In this document: in pieces, positions 61,701-64,000 of the stretch
Position numbering within the stretch: position 1 is the stretch's first letter
Layout: each line of letters starts with the position of its first letter
Assembly: GCA_000149265.1 (NCBI GenBank)
Contig: CH003046.1
Location: 247,369 to 311,368 of the forward strand
DNA from: Ciona savignyi
Taxonomy: Eukaryota; Chordata; Ascidiacea; Phlebobranchia; Cionidae
Reading direction: 5' to 3'
DNA: 64,000 nucleotides
Position numbers and translations under genes: made by a program
Notes under the pieces: model-generated
Seen by the model: the letters and a program-made list of their open reading frames with translations, nothing else
The model's database searches: none
What the model was told of the DNA's origin: nothing

Positions 61701-63852
61701 AATAAACCTTCTTTCCACTTGCTCACAGCACTGTTTCTGATATGTTAAGATTTTCATATATTTTCAGGGTATCAAGTAATATTCAGCAATAACAACCTTT
61801 CCTTCTAATTCTAGGAGTTCCAGTTCCAGCAAGTCGTGGTAGAACTTGTTTGCGGTAGCATTGTCGATACTGAGTGTGATGTTATTGTCAATAGTGTGGA
61901 TCCATCATATCAATTAAACTTAGGTATTTCACGTATTCACATGTGTGTTTGTAGTAATACCATCCAATGTAAAAGCTCTGGGTGCAGCTAATGTTCGTTG
62001 TGCATTTGTCAAGGACACATTCAACTAGCTAGGGAATAGATTTAATCATGCAACCCTCTCATGCTAATTAAATAACAGCCATTTAAAGCAGACACGATAA
62101 AAAATATTAGATTGAGAAGAAGGAAATACGAAATAACGTTTGCTTAAGACACATATATATCTTGTCCCAACTTACATTGTGGACATGCTAAGTGTACTAT
62201 ACACTTCTATTTAAAAATTTTAATTGGTCATGGTTTCATATGATTATAGTTGATTTTCATATGACATTATGAGAATTTTTTGTAGGTGTTTTGACCATCA
62301 ATATCTATACTGTATAGACTATACTAAGAGAGTGTACCACCAAACTACCCTATTAATTTCAGGGCAGATATCAGCTTCCATATACAAATACGCTGGGGAA
62401 GGGATACAACGAGAATGCAACGAAAGTCCCAAGCACAAATGCAAGTACTTCAAGGTGACAAGTGCTGGCCAGATGTCGTCTTGCACTCACATCTTACACT
62501 TTGTTGTGCCGGATAACTTGCAGGAAATGTCGGATTCATTTCTAGAGTTGCTGCAATACGCAGATTCAAGTGAAATGAAGTCAATAGCAGTGCCATGCAT
62601 TGGTCTAGGTAACTTTATGTACACCATATTCAAGAATGCACACTTTAATTTGATGTAATACCTTCTTTGACATTTTACCAATTGTGTGTTCAAAATTGTC
62701 GTTGAAACACGTCTACAATCCTATCAAAGAAAAATTTAGACATGGTGGTCGCAAGGTTATCTAATGATTGCCCGTGTTTTAACCCGCTTTGTTTTCCAAT
62801 TCACGGAATAAACATAAATATCCTATTCTATCCTATTAAGTTTCCAGCCTAAGCAACTATAAATTCTGGATTCTTCTAGACATGTGTCCAACACTCCACC
62901 ACTGATGTCCCCTTCATTCAATCCATATGTACCCAGCTGTAATTTCTCTTTCATCGCAAGACCATTTTTATTGATATTAGTTGATCTAATTTGGTTTGGC
63001 ATATTCAGTTTCCTTTTTGATTATTAGGTTTAGAGGCCACGTCTAATTATACCGAAATTTAATAATTTATTGCTTTTTAGACGTGTTCTAACGACTGTTG
63101 TTTTGCTGTTTTTTCTAGTTTTCCGAATTTTTATCAATAGTCCCGCTTCGTGTTTTCATCGTGGAAACAAAACATAAACTAAACTGATCACTCCAGGTAA
63201 CAAAGGACACAGCCTTGAATCCATTATTTCCTTATTCATCGAAACCATTGTACGATTCACCTCATATGCTTCTGTGAAACACCTCCATTCAATCAAGATT
63301 GTAACGTACAAGTCTCAGGAGTTTTCTGAATTTCTTTCAAGATTCGAGAACAACTTAAGTAAGTTTTTCTAATTTACAGGTTTTTCGTTATAGGTTAATT
63401 ATAATTTGTATGAACTTGTATGTATATGAGCCTGTCCGGCTGGTTAGTCTGATGGTTTAGTGCGACGCCTTTCAGCCGAAAGGTTTAAGGTTCGACACTG
63501 GTCGCTGCTAGTCGGTTGTGTCCTTGGGCAAGGCATTTAGCAGACATTGCTTAAACCCAGAGGATAAATGGGTTCTACCAAGTTAAAGGAATGTCTTAAT
63601 TATACAACACACTGCAATAGATCCGGTAACCCAACGGTGAGTGCGAGGTGATCTGACGATTGCTTGGTTGTTAACCCCCCCACACCCCATTTTCCCATTC
63701 ACACAGGGACAAACATGAATATCCCTAACCTATTCTGCCATGTTAACTATTCAGCTCACAAACCAATACAACTATGCACTTGTATTATAGAAAGTGGTAA
63801 TGATGTAAATGCGGTGCTCACTACCAGGAGGACGGTCTTGGACAACGTATCG
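58707..63852 (+). CDS. Macrodomain protein (PARP9/PARP14-like), incomplete at right edge
   Basis: Macrodomains bind or hydrolyse ADP-ribose. Exons: 58707-58832 (candidate first exon, weak GTGTTT donor), 61301-61504, 61815-61923, 62363-62608, 63197-63358, 63791-63852; from exon 2 on, splice sites are good and phases agree. The domain starts in exon 3 (VELVCGSIVDTECDVIVNSVDP), where DVIVN is the ADP-ribose-contacting segment. It continues with GQISASIYKYAGEGIQREC, KVTSAGQMSSCTHILHFVVP, then SIAVPCIGLGNKGHSLES and a final strand-helix pair (HSIKIVTYKSQEFSEFL). Residues before it (about 110) match nothing I recognise. Order and spacing fit the multi-macrodomain PARP/DTX3L group, but no catalytic ADP-ribosyltransferase domain is in view. 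Its start lies 459 bp from the TTC37 start in head-to-head order, so the two may share a promoter. Confidence 0.82.
59076..59240. mobile_element. Repeat family H, copy 4
   Basis: Both inverted ends present (AAAAGGGAAAGAAGGAAACT and GTTTCCCGCCTTCCCGCTTT). In the first intron proposed for the macrodomain gene. Confidence 0.8.
59440..59555 (+). mobile_element. SINE 3' fragment, diverged
   Basis: AAATCACATACAACACTTTA, CTGGTAACCCAACCC and ATTAACATAAATAGTCTATCC-type end. Confidence 0.5.
60150..60395 (+). mobile_element. SINE, strongly diverged
   Basis: GCTTGGCTGAAAGGTTAAAT, ATACATTGCAATATCTCCAG, GATAAACATAAATAGACTAG. Confidence 0.55.
60725..60963 (+). mobile_element. SINE 3' half behind a different head
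   Basis: From 60794 the body is near-consensus (CATTAATGGGTTCTACCAAA to TATGCCTATCCTATCCC). Upstream, 60725-60790 reads GGCTTAAGTGGTTGCATGGA, an A-box-like sequence unlike the usual head. Confidence 0.75.
61558..61690 (+). mobile_element. Repeat family E, copy 3 (diverged)
   Basis: Contains AATTTAATAATTTATTGCGT and TTTTAATGACTGTTGTTTTG. In a macrodomain-gene intron. Confidence 0.7.
61960..62075 (-). mobile_element. SINE fragment, diverged
   Basis: GTTCGTTGTGCATTTGTCAAGG and ACATTCAACTAGCTAGGG. Confidence 0.5.
62742..62845 (+). mobile_element. SINE 3' fragment
   Basis: ATGATTGCCCGTGTTTTAAC to ATAAATATCCTATTCTATCC. Confidence 0.85.
63026..63187 (+). mobile_element. Repeat family E, copy 4
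   Basis: The fullest copy, from GGTTTAGAGGCCACG to ACATAAACTAAACT. Its end lies 9 bp before the acceptor of macrodomain exon 63197. Confidence 0.8.
63432..63728 (+). mobile_element. tRNA-derived SINE, full length
   Basis: GTCCGGCTGGTTAGTCTGATG to GACAAACATGAATATCCCTA; 62 bp before macrodomain exon 63791. Confidence 0.93.
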
Positions 63853-64000
63853 GTAAATATTTTCTTTTAAATTCTTATACTTTAACAAATTAATATAAAT
63901 AAAATAGACTAAACAGTATGTTTATACACCAACAAAAACTAAATGTGACATTGTGTGATAACTAGAAATGCACTATCCATCAGGTTCCAAAAAGTTCCAC

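Overview
This looks like nuclear DNA of a tunicate, most probably Ciona. It is AT-rich and carries short exons with canonical GT-AG introns. The encoded proteins are deuterostome-like: a ciliary central-pair protein, mitochondrial creatine kinase, an R-SNARE and a SKI-complex TPR protein. A tRNA-derived SINE with a (TATCC)n tail, of the kind I associate with Ciona, occurs about 40 times. There are two 100-N assembly gaps. Gene identities rest on family motifs recalled without a database search; exon joins were checked by hand for phase and reading frame.

Layout. (1) 243-16202, minus: the first 21 coding exons (1187 codons, all phases consistent) of SPAG17/PF6; the gene runs off the left edge. 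(2) 18261-33263, plus: a nine-exon mitochondrial creatine kinase. (3) Its 9.25-kb second intron holds two complete or near-complete genes on the opposite strand: a 125-residue synaptobrevin-type R-SNARE (19879-21210) and a small protein with two tandem C1 (diacylglycerol/phorbol-ester type) zinc domains (21617-26664, 5' end not found). (4) 34928-58247, minus: about 30 exons of TTC37/SKIC3, convergent with the creatine kinase gene; one exon is broken by an assembly gap. (5) 58707 to the right edge, plus: a divergently transcribed macrodomain gene, incomplete at the right edge.

The introns are dense in mobile DNA: the tRNA-derived SINE, a hAT-type family with 8-bp target duplications (4 copies), two further hAT-like elements with other termini (one with a decayed BED-type finger ORF), and at least three other short repeat families. 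Nested insertions give relative ages.

The most unusual observations are: an 82-bp inverted copy of a TTC37 exon with intact splice sites and frame; a lone spliced-looking exon of a rhodopsin-family GPCR inside a TTC37 intron; a 55-bp minisatellite in SPAG17 in which every unit carries a copy of the adjacent 5' splice site; a 21-nt homopolymer serving as a polypyrimidine tract; repeated insertion of SINEs within about 25 bp of splice sites; and the two-gene nest inside the creatine kinase intron. I saw no convincing wholly new molecular system; the novelty is in gene architecture and in the tandem-C1 protein.
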